Shown here: positions 10,947 to 22,726 of the stretch, piece after piece | Numbering within the stretch: the first letter of the stretch is position 1 | Layout: each line of letters opens with the position of its first letter | Notes under the pieces: generated by a model | Databases searched by the model: none | The model's input: the letters and a program-made list of their open reading frames with translations, nothing else | What the model was told of the DNA's origin: nothing | Source of the DNA: Alligator mississippiensis | Lineage: Eukaryota > Chordata > Crocodylia > Alligatoridae | Length of the DNA: 64,000 nt | Assembly: GCF_030867095.1 (NCBI RefSeq) | Contig: NC_081832.1 | Location: 62,419,444-62,483,443 of the forward strand | Direction: 5' to 3' | Position numbers and translations under genes: made by a program

Positions 10947-13741
10947 AGTCTCTAAACCATGCATGCTATGGGCCAGAATGTCATTGCTGTTGTTGTTATC
11001 ATCCTACCTGGGTTTTAACTAGCCCTTTTCATCCATAGAGCTTATTCTGTGGCAGTCAGGAATAGAATATAGGTGTGAGTCCCGTCCCAGTGCTATATGC
11101 ACTACATAGCACTGCCTCCCTGCCTGGTGTTAACTGTGCTGAGGTATCTAGGGAAAGGCAAGGGCAGGACTATTAAAACACTGGACACCACAGGTAAGGG
11201 CTGAAGAAGATCATCTGCCTAGTTAGCAGAGCTGTGCACAGACAGCAGCCTGTTCAGCACATGGCTGCGTCAGCTGTAGGCTGCGTAAAAAGCCCCGTGC
11301 TTTCAGGAACACTAAATTAACGACAAAATAAATAAATAAAGTGAAGAGCTCTCTCTTGTTATTGCGCTGCAGGCATCGTTTATTAGATGCTGCTGTACTA
11401 TGGAGTCCTTATCTCTCCCTCCAGATAAAGTAAATCAGGACTCCAAATGCCGAGAGTATTCTCATTTGCCAGAGATTTAGCTGCCCTGTTCGTCTATGTT
11501 TTCCTAGACAGTGATTTTATTTTTAATTTTTACTTTAACCCTCAGCATCCTCATCATTCATGACTCCTGCTGTCAGGAAATAAAGGGCCAAAGAGGGATG
11601 CTCCAAGGTCTTTTGTTCTCACTGATGAATTGTCCTTTTTGTAGGCAAGGAGAGGATCTCTGTCAAGTGCAGATGCTTCAGCCATGTTAAATAGGTGATG
11701 CCTTGTGGAGCACAGAATCTGGGCCAGCTCCTCACCAGACTGGACACTCCCACCTCTTCCCAGGCCCGTTACAGTAATTAGATTTCACTCCCTTTGCACT
11801 TCTGCTTTCAGTGTTGTTCTTTGAATGTCTCTTAATGATTTTTCTGCTGCTGAAACACATCAAACATACAAATTGTGCTTGAAGTCATTGGGGAAAAAAT
11901 GAGTCAACTCTGTTTTCCAGCCCCAGTAACTTCTACCTCCTCTCTATGGTATTTGGGCCAGAACAGAGAGGAAGGTAGGTCCCAGGTGGCTGAAGATGAC
12001 TTAAATTTTCAGCTTAGTTGGCAGTACATTCACCATTGCTTCCTCTGGCATTGAAATACTATCTACTTGTCCCACTGACTTATTCTGTGAAGGGGGCCAA
12101 AAATGACTCCTAATTAAGGTCCGTAGCCTAGAATTTATATGTAAGAAACTCATTCACCTCTTTACTCAGCAGATCTCTTGCTGATGCCAAAGACTTTGCA
12201 CAAAGAGCAAAGGGAGCATATGGCCCTTCTGTAATAACTCAACTTTTAGATATTGTCATTATTATTTAAGCACCTGACTGTTACACTCAGCCTCCCTCTG
12301 TGGGGAATTACTTTGAGGACCTTTCCCATCCTCCTCTCCATCTTTGTCTCTCATTTCCCCATCTTTATGTCCCTTTGCCTTGCTACCCTTTACATTTATC
12401 TCAACAGTCACTCCAGTTCCCTTCCCTCAATGAATTTTACTCTCATCTCTTCCATAATTTCTCTGCTAAAATTATCAGCATGGAAATAGTTGGTATTGAG
12501 GGAAAAAATGCAGTGTTTCATTTCTGCTTCTGTTAACTCCCACAGTACAAAAACACAGGGATTTTTTGCAAGGAAGACGCAGTGTGAGTTAAATACTGCC
12601 CCTCAGCATTGATTCTGAGGAAATTGGTCTTTCTCCCTCGTTTTCCTTAACTGAGAAATGGGGTTTAGCCTTTAGTTTCTACTATTTTAATGGAAGTCCA
12701 GCATGGTGTATGAAGAGATTGAACAAATGTATGTAACTATAGCATGATAATAAGTGACCTACATTAGCGATACTCCTAGGTGCTTCAACTTATTACCTGA
12801 GGTTCTTCACAGAAAACATTATCAATTTTTATTTTATCCCATGTATTGGGCATACCTCTCCTGGAGTCACAAACAGTCTCTCTCTCTCAACTGATGTACT
12901 GTATTTTTTTCTTGTGAATAGGACTATGTCTGGCACAATTCCCTTAGAGGTTTGCATATCGTTGTGGCTTTTTGACTCACAGTGTCTGATCACTTGACTT
13001 TTAAGATGCCAGGACTGAGTGTCACTGATCTAAATTGTAGCACAGACATATTAATGCTAACCATAATAAATATTCTTTATTTAGTTGGGAACCAAGGAAT
13101 ATAAAAACTAAACTTGCCATGTTGGTACATGTGCGGAGTTATGAAGGAAAAGAAGGTTACATAATTTTAGTGTGTAGATCCATATAGGTCTAAAGATGAA
13201 GACATACATACAAATATAGACTCCATGGCTTTAGTGAAGTTATTCCAATGTTAGTGACATTAAAGAGCAGCAAATATATTGTGTTCATTACTAAATTTTA
13301 AAGGCAAAGCAAAGTAGCTGTTCTGTCTCCCTGTTTCAGAAAAGTAGAAATTGGGGATTAACAACATCTCATTCCTTTTGAGGCTGATTTTGAGCCAGCT
13401 GCACCCAGCTATAAAAATTTTAAAAAAATCAAAACAAAGCAGCCATCACTTTAGGATAACTTTAGAAAGCAGCTCTGAAGCCTCCTAGCAACAACTGCCT
13501 AATTATCTCTGCAGGTTGGTGTTCCTGTTCCCAGCCCCAGTAAAGCATCCTGTCACCAGCCCTAACTCTTACAGCTGTAATTCATAAGCAGGTTTCTAGT
13601 TCCCAGCAGGAGCTGACTGTTACCACATATTTTACACACAAAGCAGAGTTTGACTTGAAGAGCTACAGAACCCTGGGCCTGTTTCAGACTTTAGCTATGG
13701 TTGGAGATGATTCTGCATGTTAAGCTGTGGTGACATCTGGG
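10947..13741. other. Intergenic DNA, mostly single-copy looking
   Basis: No supported gene. About 11045-11125 matches the pattern of an old amniote repeat ('gtcaggaatagaatataggtgtgagtcc...ctgcctcc'). The stretches about 11300-11600 and 13380-13690 are repeat-free, moderately AT-rich and unbroken by microsatellites, so they are plausible places for conserved non-coding elements, but conservation cannot be judged from one sequence. Confidence 0.5.
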
Positions 13742-14999
13742 CATGTGTGAGGAATTAGGATCGCCGTGGGGGACCTGGGGGACTTGCATGACATCAGGCC
13801 AGGAGGGCTCCATGCACCACATGTAGCCCCTGGAACTTAGGGGGGTCTGTGTGCAGTGGGCCATGAGCACCCTGAGGGCCCACTGCTGGCTGTTGCCGTG
13901 GCCAGTGGAGACTGTGCCAAGGGGGGGGGGGGGGGAGGGTGGTTGAAGAGCCTAAAGATCCAGTGGCACAAAAATCAATTGCACAATGTGCACAAACCCA
14001 AATACATTTTGTATGGTTGGGGGGTTTATTGATGTTTGTGCCACTGGCTCTTCAGGCACAAACCCAAACACATATCCACAACCCCCCCCCATCCTCCACA
14101 AACCCCACACATTCACCCACACCCACCCACATACCCAATCACAACCCCCCTCCCCCCAAACCCCACATTCCCCTCACAAATCTCACACCCTGTGTGCCCA
14201 GCCACCAGTCCTGGGACAGGACCTGCTGGTGGGAGCTGCAGCCACATGGACAGCTGCTGCACTGCGGCCCTGCCCTGTGCTCATGCCTGTACTGGGACAT
14301 GTGGCCCTGGCTTGAGCGGGGCAGGTGGGGCTCCTGGTCCTGGGAACCACTTTGGGGGTGTGATGGGTTGCTGGGAGGGGTGGAGGTGGCAGAGCAAGCG
14401 GGGGACTGAGGTGGCAGCGGACTCTGTGGGTGTACGTGATGGGCCAGGGGTGGCAGCAGAGGTGTGTGTGTGAGAGAGAGAGATGTGGAGGCCAGCGGGG
14501 GCACTCTGTGTAGGAGCTGCTGCCAAAGCAGGGCTTGGAAACCCCCTGCCCCCATAGGGTAGCCAGTGCCAGGGGAGGCCAGACTGGAAGGGAAGGGGCT
14601 TGCCCAGCCCAGTCCCTGAGCTCCAGTCAAGGGCTTCCCAGGAAGGGCATGGGGATTGTTGGGGCCTGGGCACAGGCTTAGAGAGCAGAACAGCAAGGGC
14701 TGGCACTGCTCAGAGCCACAAAGCAGCAGGTGGGACAGCTGCAGCTGGACTCATGTCCTGGTGCAGAGAGGGAGCTGCTGTGAGGAGGGAGCAAGTGAGG
14801 GGCAGGCAGGGGCTGTGGGTCAGGAATGAGGGGCACTGGCAGGGCTGTGTGTTGGGAGTGAGGGGCAAGAGCATGGGCACGGACAGAGCACCAGCATACA
14901 GTGCTGCTTAGCACCACAAAGCTGCTACAGGGACAGCTGCAGCTAAACCAGCAACCTGGTGAGCAAAGGGGGCAGGGGGAGCTCTGATTTTCTATGATA
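13742..14999. repeat. GC-rich repeat-like block with poly-G and CCCCACA-rich sections
   Basis: A compositional island with a 15-base G run (13921-13935), a CCCACAC-rich section (about 14075-14190) and CAGCTGC-rich sections. Two stretches with 'ccacaaagcagca..tgggacagctgcagct' words (about 14717-14750 and 14907-14946) are diverged direct repeats of one another. Overlapping frames on both strands are low complexity. It looks like a non-coding mobile or tandem-derived block of unknown family. Confidence 0.5.
13942..14062. repeat. Inverted pair of a short terminal-like motif
   Basis: The motif 'ttgatttttgtgccactgg' and its continuation 'ctcttcaggcacaa' occurs in + orientation at 14029-14060 and inverted at about 13945-13980, giving a fold-back about 120 bp long. 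A third copy sits at 18561-18605. This suggests the end sequence of a repeat family. Confidence 0.65.
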
Positions 15000-15476
15000 A
15001 AAAAAACAAAAGCAAAAGTATATAGATATTTAGAATGTATTTTATTATAATGATTAAGGCACTGGTAGGCTTCCAAACTGCTTTATAACTGTAAATATAT
15101 CAATCAAACATTGCCCTACTGATACCTATATATATAATGGCATTTCATTTTAATCTTGGAAAGATATGGATTTTGGGTATTTTAACCAGAGAATTTGGGA
15201 TTTTTATCAGAGAATTTGCAATTTTTAAACAGACAAAATCAGGATCCCTGCTGGTGAGGCAAGTGGAGAGACCCAGGCAGAGGAGCCTGGCCAAGGCCGG
15301 TGTTGGGGACCTAGCTGGAGGGCGGACAAGGTGGTTGACCTGGCCATTTGGGACCAGGAAGACACACTTTGACAGTTCAAAGCAGGCCACTGCAATGAGC
15401 GTATCTTCCGGGCGATAGATGCCCAGATGGCAAAGCTGCCCAGATGACACCAGAAGAATGGCAGCAGTGTCACACG
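15000..15476. other. AT-rich spacer and unclassified repeat-like DNA
   Basis: The first part (about 15000-15240) is AT-rich and contains a local direct repeat of 'agagaatttg' words (15191-15222). The rest is GC-rich and leads into the fold-back element. No supported gene. Confidence 0.4.
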
Positions 15477-16435
15477 AAAAAAAAAAAAGCAGAGCAGTGC
15501 ACACGGGGGCAGCATGCGCCGCTTCTCTGGGCATTGCCGCTTCTCTGAGAAGCGGCGCATGCTGCCCCCATGTGCATTGTCCCCCATGTGCCACCTCTGG
15601 GTCAGCTGCCTGTGCAGCCAGGGCCCACTGCAGCTGACCCAGAGGTGGCAGGTGACTCTGCTGCAATGCCCGTACCACAGCCCAGGTGGCCATGTTGTCC
15701 CCATCCCGGTCTGGAAGGGACAAAGCCATGGGGCCGCAAGTCCAAGAGGGTGGATGCTGTTGCAAGTGGCAGCAGGTCACAGCCAGGCAGTAGCCCGCAC
15801 TGCCAGACTGCTGCAGTGGGTAGAGGGTGCAGGGGCCACTCTAGGGCAAAGCTGCTGCAGCTCACCAGGGCAGCTTCTTATACTTCTGGGGCCAGCACAG
15901 GTGCTGGACCCAGCTTCTAGTTCCCCCTGGCTGAAGATCTGGGAGGAGCTGGGCAGGGTCAGTTTGCCCCAAGTGGCATAATTGGCTCCACACCAAAGTG
16001 CATGCTCAGGCATGTGTGCTGAAGCACAAATCTCTGGCACATATTTGTCTGCTGCTACTTGAGCTGCTGCAAGTGCATGTGCCTGCATGTGTGGACTTGA
16101 CCAGTCAAAGGGGCCACATCCACAGGAGAATGGATGTTTGGTTCCCTGGGGACAGCTAACAGTGGGATACCTTGTGCTGCCACTAGTTGTCCCCAGGGAA
16201 TGCCTGTGCCATGCGTCCTCTGGCACGGGGCAGGTTACCCCTGGTGGGATAGGGGAGGTGAGGGCTCTAGCAGCCTTCTCTGGGGTTTTGGAGGCCCCTT
16301 GGGGCTGCAGCAGCAGAAGCAATCCTGCAACTTGGAGCCTTGCCAGCTGCTGGAGCATGGCTCCCACCTGCCAGGCTCCGGTTTTGAGTGGCGCATGCTG
16401 CCCCCACATGCACCGCCCTGCTTTTTTTTTTTTTT
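15477..16435. mobile_element. Candidate ~960-bp element with inverted A-tailed ends
   Basis: An A12 tract followed by 'gcagagcagtgcacacgg' and a GGGGGCAGCATGCGCC motif (15477-15520) recurs as the reverse complement, with a few changes, at 16390-16435, where it ends in T14. Inside are two more palindromes: 29-bp arms at 15499-15527 and 15547-15575 with one mismatch, and 19-bp perfect arms at 15591-15609 and 15630-15648. No target duplication was found. The long open frame on the minus strand through it (15777-16610) has no recognisable domain and reads across the palindromic motif, so I treat it as non-coding. Confidence 0.5.
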
Positions 16436-17387
16436 CCATGGGTTTTTTTGACCTCTGGATATCCCTTTCTCCCTTGCAGCATGGAGAACAGCTGAATGTG
16501 TGGTATGTGGTGCCGCACATGTCTGCACTGCCACATACCGCATGGCCATGCTCGTCTGGCTGCGGCCAGGGGGGCAGGATCCAAGTACATTCTGTCCATA
16601 TCTGACCCACCTAGGTTGGCTGATGTGCTTCAAACCTGGAAGTTCGTCAGTGGGACAGTTCTGAGATCATTCCCATTAGTTGCCCTTAGTCTCCCTGGAG
16701 TCCAAGGACTTGAGATTGGGTGCTGGGGATGAGCCAGAAGCAGAAAGTATATGCGTGAACTTCTGGATCTGGACTATATAAGCAGACTTGAGTGGATGGG
16801 GTACACTTAGCCCCATCCTTTCTGGGTATGCTGCTTTCCTTTTCCACGTCCTTGTGACTAGATATTTAGCAGAATTTGCAGATTCACTGAAATTTGACAG
16901 GGCCGCAGCATGAATGCTTCTGCTATGGCCTTGAACTTGTAACTTCTGGGCTATCAACCACGCACCTTAGCACCCACATCACCCTAGTCCCTGGGTATAC
17001 TGCTAATATGGTATGGGCCTCAAAGATCCAGCTGTAAAATGGCCACAGTAGTACTTCTGTAGATCACAACTGTATCATCAGATTAGGGATTCTGAGATAG
17101 TCAGATGCTGTAGTAAGGGGGCTATCAGACCACTACAGATAGCAGAGTGTTTTGTAAACCAGATCTTTTTAGCTTATAATTATGTTTCTGTTTAGTTTAT
17201 AATAATTTTATTATGAAACCTCAGCACAAAGGGATGAAATGGGCTGGCCAATCACAGCTTGGAATGTTGCTCTTATACTTAGTGGCTGGGTCTCGTGTTC
17301 TGAAATCTAACTTTTCCTTTAAAAATAGGTATGTAGCCTGGCAGATGCAAAACAGTTTTCACAGTATCAACTGAGTATATTCAATGC
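16436..17387. other. Intergenic DNA, no gene seen
   Basis: No supported gene. A 9-bp-arm palindrome (ggtatgtgg at 16502, complement ending at 16539) lies just outside the preceding fold-back element. The remainder becomes AT-rich and unremarkable. Confidence 0.45.
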
Positions 17388-17577
17388 TTCCATCCAGGAG
17401 GAGCACACACCAATTGCTGAAACTTCCTTAGCCTGACGAAGGGTTTTTGAACCCGAAAGCTTGCTTAATAACTATTCTCCAAGTATTTGGGTTGGTCTAA
17501 TAAAAGATATCAAATTCACCCAAGGAACCTTGTCTGCCTATGTCCTTAGACCAACATGGCTACAACCTAAACCCCTG
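17388..17577 (+). mobile_element. Short retro-insertion, Penelope-like 3' end with hammerhead-like core
   Basis: A 190-bp insertion flanked by an identical 10-bp duplication, TATTCAATGC, at 17378-17387 and 17578-17587. It contains CTGACGA (17433-17439), a three-pair GGG/CCC stem, and GAAA (17455-17458), the conserved core order of type I hammerhead ribozymes. Then come 'ggtctaataaaagatatca' and a 3' end 'agaccaacatggctacaacc'. A second insertion, at 37959-38167, shares the 3' half. The Penelope-like assignment rests on the known association of hammerhead motifs with that class and on memory of similar reptile repeats. Confidence 0.65.
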
Positions 17578-17587
17578 TATTCAATGC

Positions 17588-18190
17588 AATGACATCTGCC
17601 TGGGTAAGTTTGGAACCCAGACATCAGGGAGGATCAAACTGCTCCAGTCAATGCATCTAGTGTTAACTCTGAACCTTAATGATGATATTTCCAGTACTGA
17701 CAATATGAATAGGCATTGGTGCTTCCAAATAAGTTGACATATCCTTCTACCAAATTTTTAAACAGCTCTCTACAGAGAACTTTTACTTTCTGTGTAGCTG
17801 ATGAATTAGTTATAGTCTGAAGCTGAAAACCTAGCTAGCAGAGGAAGAAGAGTCTGGCCACAAAAGCCAATAGAGCAATGCTCTCTGTAATTTAACCTGG
17901 AAACAAGATACAGCATACAAAGGGTCCAGAGGATATGGAATCTTTCATTGCCATTGGAAACAGAGCTGAGCTGCAAAGTTCAGATCCAGATATGGAGCTC
18001 TGTAGCACAGCATTATCCAGAATCAGGACCAGTTCATTCCTGAATCATACACTGAAAGGTTATTTTGGGGATCAGTTCTCCTTTTACTTATACTGGTATA
18101 TATTAGAAGTAATGCACTGGGGTCAACTGAGTTATACTTGGAGAAAACAGGCATAAGTGACACTATAATTGGTTCTTAATGTGCATAGAA
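17588..18190. other. Intergenic DNA, no gene seen
   Basis: AT-rich sequence with stop-dense frames and no recognised repeat. Confidence 0.5.
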
Positions 18191-18198
18191 TTTAGGGG

Positions 18199-18438
18199 CA
18201 GGGTTCAAATTACACTTTGACTCTTGGGGAGGGCGGAGGCGGTGGCAGAGAGAAGCAGCAGGGCAGCCTGGGCGTGGGCTCTGGGTGGCTACAGCAAAAA
18301 GCGTCTGGCAGAGATGACAGGGAGGGGCTGCTTTTCTGCCGCGCTAAGCAGCAGTTTCTGCCTGGCTGCTAGGGGGGCTCTTGTCTCTTATGGGGGGGCT
18401 CAGCCTCCCCAGGTCCCCACCCTGTAATTCAAACCCCG
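18199..18438. mobile_element. hAT-like element, 240 bp, perfect 8-bp target duplication
   Basis: The left end CAGGGTTCAAATTACA (18199-18214) and the right end, reverse complement CGGGGTTTGAATTACA (18423-18438), form 16-bp inverted repeats with three mismatches. The flanks are identical 8-mers TTTAGGGG (18191-18198 and 18439-18446). The interior is GC-rich and non-coding. TIR plus 8-bp duplication supports a non-autonomous hAT element. Confidence 0.88.
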
Positions 18439-18560
18439 TTTAGGGGTGAATAACTGAATGTCACAGCTGGTGTTCATGATTTCTTGGAGCACACAGCCTA
18501 GTTCTTAGCAGTTCAACACTGCATTCACTCTCTGAAAGAGCTGAATTACTCTTTTTACAG

Positions 18561-18605
18561 TTGGGGGCTTTATTGATTTTTGTGCCACTGGCTCTTCAGG
18601 CACAA
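18561..18605 (+). repeat. Copy of the 14.0-kb terminal-like motif
   Basis: About 45 bp matching 14017-14062 with only about two differences over the core ('tttattgatttttgtgccac' followed by 'tggctcttcaggcacaa'). It joins directly to an older repeat at its right. Confidence 0.75.
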
Positions 18606-18611
18606 GTTGCA

Positions 18612-18700
18612 ATTGAGGCCTCACTGTGCTGGATGCTGTACAAACATGGAGTGAGTGACAATCCCTGTCTTCAGAGCTCACAGTCTAAATACAACAGTAG
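18612..18700 (+). repeat. Ancient amniote repeat fragment
   Basis: The run 'cactgtgctggatgctgtac', 'aaacatggagtgagtgacaa', 'tccctgtcttcagagctcac', 'agtctaaa' follows the familiar 'cattgtgctaggcactgtac...tccctgccccaaagagctta...caatctaa' pattern of an old interspersed repeat in amniotes. Family naming is uncertain. Confidence 0.55.
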
Positions 18701-21700
18701 TAGATGAGAAAGCCATTAGCTGGGGGAGGATTAGCTTTAAGGAAAAGCCAAGGAAGGGAGAAGAGATCTTGAGAGGGCTGGGACAGGAGTCGTTGTAGGT
18801 AAGGGGTGGGAAGCAGAGGCAAAGGAAGGAGTTTTCAGTGAGACTGAAGTGGAGGGACCAAGAAAGCCTGATATTTGATGGCTGGAGGTCTCATCATTTT
18901 AGAGGATTCTTGCAATTGTGCTTCATTGCCATGAGAGTTGTTGTTCTGAGCCCTGCCTCCATCTTGATTGGCTTTGTATCCTAAAGATCATGGGCTGCTC
19001 TACAAGCTGAAATGCCCCAGCATCAATTAGAGCAATTCTTGTGATGCCCTTATTCATGGCAGCAACTCAAGTCCCTGCCTATGGGCTACTTTAATCTGGA
19101 GCAGCCTAAACTGCCAGCGGTATTGCCTATGGAGACTCTTTCTCCTGCTCCCCAAAACACCCACTCCTGCCCTCTAGCATGGCCCCTGTGTGAGGGCTTG
19201 AGAAGGGGGCAATGTAGAAATGCGTATGGTAGCCTCGCGCTGTGCCCACTGCGAGGATGCTCCCTGGATCCTCGTGGTACAGTTTGATGCCTCCCCTCTG
19301 TGAAATAAAGCAGTGCATTAGGTCTGAAGTGGGGGATGAAATCTCTCCCACTGAGTCTGTTGCTAGGAGATCACAGCAATGAGCTTATATCATTTGGAAT
19401 GTGCATGTACATGTGGGGTAAGGCCTGTTCAATCCTCTGATCTGATGGGATGGGATCTGATCCATTCCTGAGGGAAATGGATTTTTATGAGTCCTGAGAA
19501 AAGTGATCTCTGGCAGAAGCAATTCAGGGAAAGGACAAAATCACTTTGACTCATCCATTAGCTGGTGGGATTTTTGCCAAGCGCTGTAAGGAACTTTCCA
19601 AGCACCTCTAAGTGCATATTCAGGGTTCAGTGCCTTGGCAGCTTGTGGCATTACCACTATTCCTTGAGCCAACCCCTTGTGACAATAATGGGGTGAGACT
19701 CCCACCTCCCACTTTATTCCCTCTCAAGAGGTCAGTGCTGAGGGTCTCAGGGAGTGTCAGAAAGATCCATCTCTCTCTTTTCAGCCTCCCTGCTGGGAGT
19801 GAGCCTTTGCAGCAATCCCAAACAAGCTCCCTTTCTAAAAGTGTCCCTATTTCAAGCCTGTGATGCTTCCAAGTGTGACAATGTGTGGGAGGGAGGCTCT
19901 GTATCAGATGCGGCACTAGCGCAGCTCTCAGTTACATGAGCCTGCAGTATAAAGCAATGGCACAATAATGCCTCATTGGAGAGCAGCCCTTCCTGGAACA
20001 TTAGACTAAAAAGGCAACACTGCAGCACAGGCTCTGGTCTCTCTAGATTGTGTTCCTGGAAAAGCTGTTCCATTATTGATAAGGGCCCTACTGACATCAC
20101 CCGAAGACAATGAGGCTCTTGCTTCCCTTTAATAATTTCTTACTCAGCAGATCTCTCTTTTGCTCAGCAGAATCAGCAATGCACACACATCAGCTGAAAT
20201 ACAGTCTGCACCATAGGGAGAGAGGACTCTGTGCAGCTTTTTTGTTCCTAAACCATAAAGCAAGAAATACGCAGGCATTCCACTCAGGGAACATTATTTG
20301 CCAAAGGCTAAATGCTGTGTTGACCCTTACTATAGGGCTTCTTCAATGCTGTGACCAGAACAATGGTTGTTGTTATTGCTCATAGCTGCTCTTGGGTTCC
20401 ATCCAGCTCTTTACCCACACACTGCCCATGTGGGTTTCCCAGTATGGATAAAGGCAGACCAACACAAGTGCACCTGTGTCAGTTCAGCACAGCAAACCCT
20501 ATTCTGCCTTGTCAAGTTTCCCCTGGCTTTGCTTAGGGTGCAGATCTAACTGACTGTTCTTGTACAGGGGATGCAGTAATTTTACATTCCCATTAGTGGC
20601 CATAATGTTTCAAATCACATATGGTTTAGAAGCTAAGCAAAGCTGGCACCTGAATCCCAACCCATTTGCTTGGGTTTTAAACTCCAAACATGTGCTTAAA
20701 AAGTCCATTCCAGGTGGGGCCCAGGTTATCGTTTCTTTTGTGAGGTTCTGGCATGGTCGAACCTGAATCCAGAGGTTTATTTGTCCCTCAGCCTGAATCT
20801 GGATCTGAAACCTAAAATAAATCAGTATAAGCAGTGTCTTCTTGACCCAACTGTATTGTTCACTGACATTTTTGAGTCCCCTGCTGGTGGCTACCATGCC
20901 ACTAACTAATGGGATCACTGGCAATGCTGCATCCCTAGGAGCCTAATGACTGAGACTTGCTACAGATGCAAGACATAAGATGTTATGCAGGCAGGGCTGA
21001 ATGTCACGCTGAGCCATCCTGTCAACCTGAAAGCATTAAGCCTGAGACCTGTCATAAATTCCACCTGTTGCAACAAAGTCAAGACAGCACAACAACGTGC
21101 TCCCTGGGGGAGGCTCATTTTGAGCATGGAGTTTCAGCCTGTGGCTCCCCTTGTGCTTGAAAGATCTTCAGTCCGAGCTGCTAAACTCATTGCTGTCCTG
21201 CCTCCATTCGTGTTTAGCAGCTGGAAGAATGCATATGTTTAAGCAACCTGTTTGCCCTTCAAAGAGTAAACAGCAAGGCTCTATTTTAGCGTTGCTCCTG
21301 TGTTAAAGGTAGGTGTAAACATAAGGTTGCCATTTGCACTTGGTCACAGGGACAGAGTCGATTGTCAGCAGGGTGGTAGATGCCACTATGGGAACCAATT
21401 TTTAAATAAAAACTGTGTGTCAGATCCTCAGCTGATGTAAAGCTGCAAGACCTGTAGATCTGACCCCACATATGAAAATATGCATCAGAAATTGTAAATG
21501 TTAAAATATACTATATAGTCCTAGCTCTTTCATCTACAGGATCTCACAGCACTTTGCAAATTACATGCATTCAGCGCCACAGAAAAGCAACCATCTCTGG
21601 GCAGGGGGCAGTAGTCAGGTAAACTATACCATGGCGGGTGAAGGAAAAGGAAATTCTGGTCAAAGAGACTTGAACTTTCCTGATCCTCTCTCAGTGGTGT

Positions 21701-22282
21701 GGAATCTCTAATTCCTGCATAGAGAAGGCAGCTCTCTGATTTCAATTTTTATTTGAATATCTCCACAACAATAAGAGCAAAGCATCTGGGAAAGATGGAG
21801 GGCTGACTCCTGCCAGCCAGGTTGTGTTCCACTGAATCTAGTTATTTCAAATCTGATGTGTTGATCTCAGAGCAATCTTCTCCAGGAACGTTCGCTAGGG
21901 GCAGGTGCGGCAGAAAGAGGGCCAGATGAATATTCAGTGATTTTGAAATTTTGCTTAAATTTACCTGCATCTCATTTTGAAAAATCAAACAGAAGCGCAC
22001 TTTTCTCTGTCATCTCCAGGATAACCTAGGTCCTAGTTGGCCTGGATTGGCATTGAGAACTGTGCAATGAACTAGAATGATCAATTAACAGTCTGAACTG
22101 ATGACATTCATGAAAAGTAGTTGAAGAAGCTAACTGTACCTATTTCGTCTTTAAAAAGGGGCTGATGTGTTTTGCTTTACTCAAGCTAAATGAAAATTTG
22201 GGGTGGTTCATCTTTTGCTCAAACAGATTTATCTTTCCCTAACATTACCTGCATTTTTCTCTCTATATGAATTTTTATTTTA
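18701..22282. other. Intergenic DNA with old repeat scraps
   Basis: No supported gene. The sequence is of mixed composition with many short frames and no recognisable protein. Apart from the fragment at about 21527-21760 I see no bounded element. Confidence 0.5.
21527..21760 (+). repeat. Ancient amniote repeat fragment
   Basis: It begins with 'ctacaggatctcacagcact', 'ttgcaaa', which resembles the 'aaggatctcaaagcactttacaaa' block of an old, very common vertebrate repeat, and continues with 'gacttgaactttcctgatcc', similar to its 'attgaacccaggtctcctga' block. Highly diverged. Confidence 0.4.
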
Positions 22283-22284
22283 TA

Positions 22285-22724
22285 CAGGTTTTCCTTGCTT
22301 TGCACAGGTTCTGTATGTGCGATGACCCTTTTTATACCAAAAATTCATTATATGCGAGGTCAATTCACTCTTATGCGATCAGCGTGGTGGAAGCCCGCTG
22401 TCAGATGCTTTGTGTGGTGCTTTGTGGGAGTGACATGCACCAAAATATAGTCTCCTGCGTGGATCTGTGCTCCTCGCTCGTTGTCTGCAGCACATGCTTC
22501 CGTAGTTGCCATCCCCATTATGACAGTGCCCTGTGCTTGTGTGCACTGTCTGCTGTTGGTGAGTACCAAAATTGTCTTGTAAAAGTGGTAGAAATGGGTC
22601 TGGGGGTCAGTACAGTCGAGGTCTTGGAACATATCCCTATTTGCATTGTAAAGTGGGTTCTCTTTATGTGAATTCGAATTATGCACTGTTTTCCAGGAAT
22701 ACAGCATAAAGTGAGGGAAACCTG
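22285..22724 (+). mobile_element. Tigger/pogo-like MITE, copy A
   Basis: A 440-bp element with terminal inverted repeats (left CAGGTTTTCCTTGCTTTGC, right complement CAGGTTTCCCTCACTTTATGC) and a TA duplication at 22283-22284 and 22725-22726. It is strongly similar along its whole length to the inverted copy at 51818-52291. TIRs starting CAGG, with 'ccct..tttatgc', plus TA target sites are typical of the mariner/Tigger group. A 134-codon frame (22267-22671) runs through it but extends outside the left end and lacks any DDE or HTH features. Confidence 0.88.
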
Positions 22725-22726
22725 TA

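Noticed and set aside
13939-14473. Overlapping open frames on both strands
   Set aside because: Low-complexity H/P/T-rich translations of CCCACA repeats, with no conserved features.
15777-16610. 277-codon minus-strand open frame
   Set aside because: It reads straight through palindromic repeat motifs and a T-tract, with no recognisable domain. It is more likely a repeat by-product.
22267-22671. 134-codon open frame as a gene
   Set aside because: It lies almost wholly within a MITE and starts outside the element. Its only support is similarity to the second copy, noted as a finding instead.
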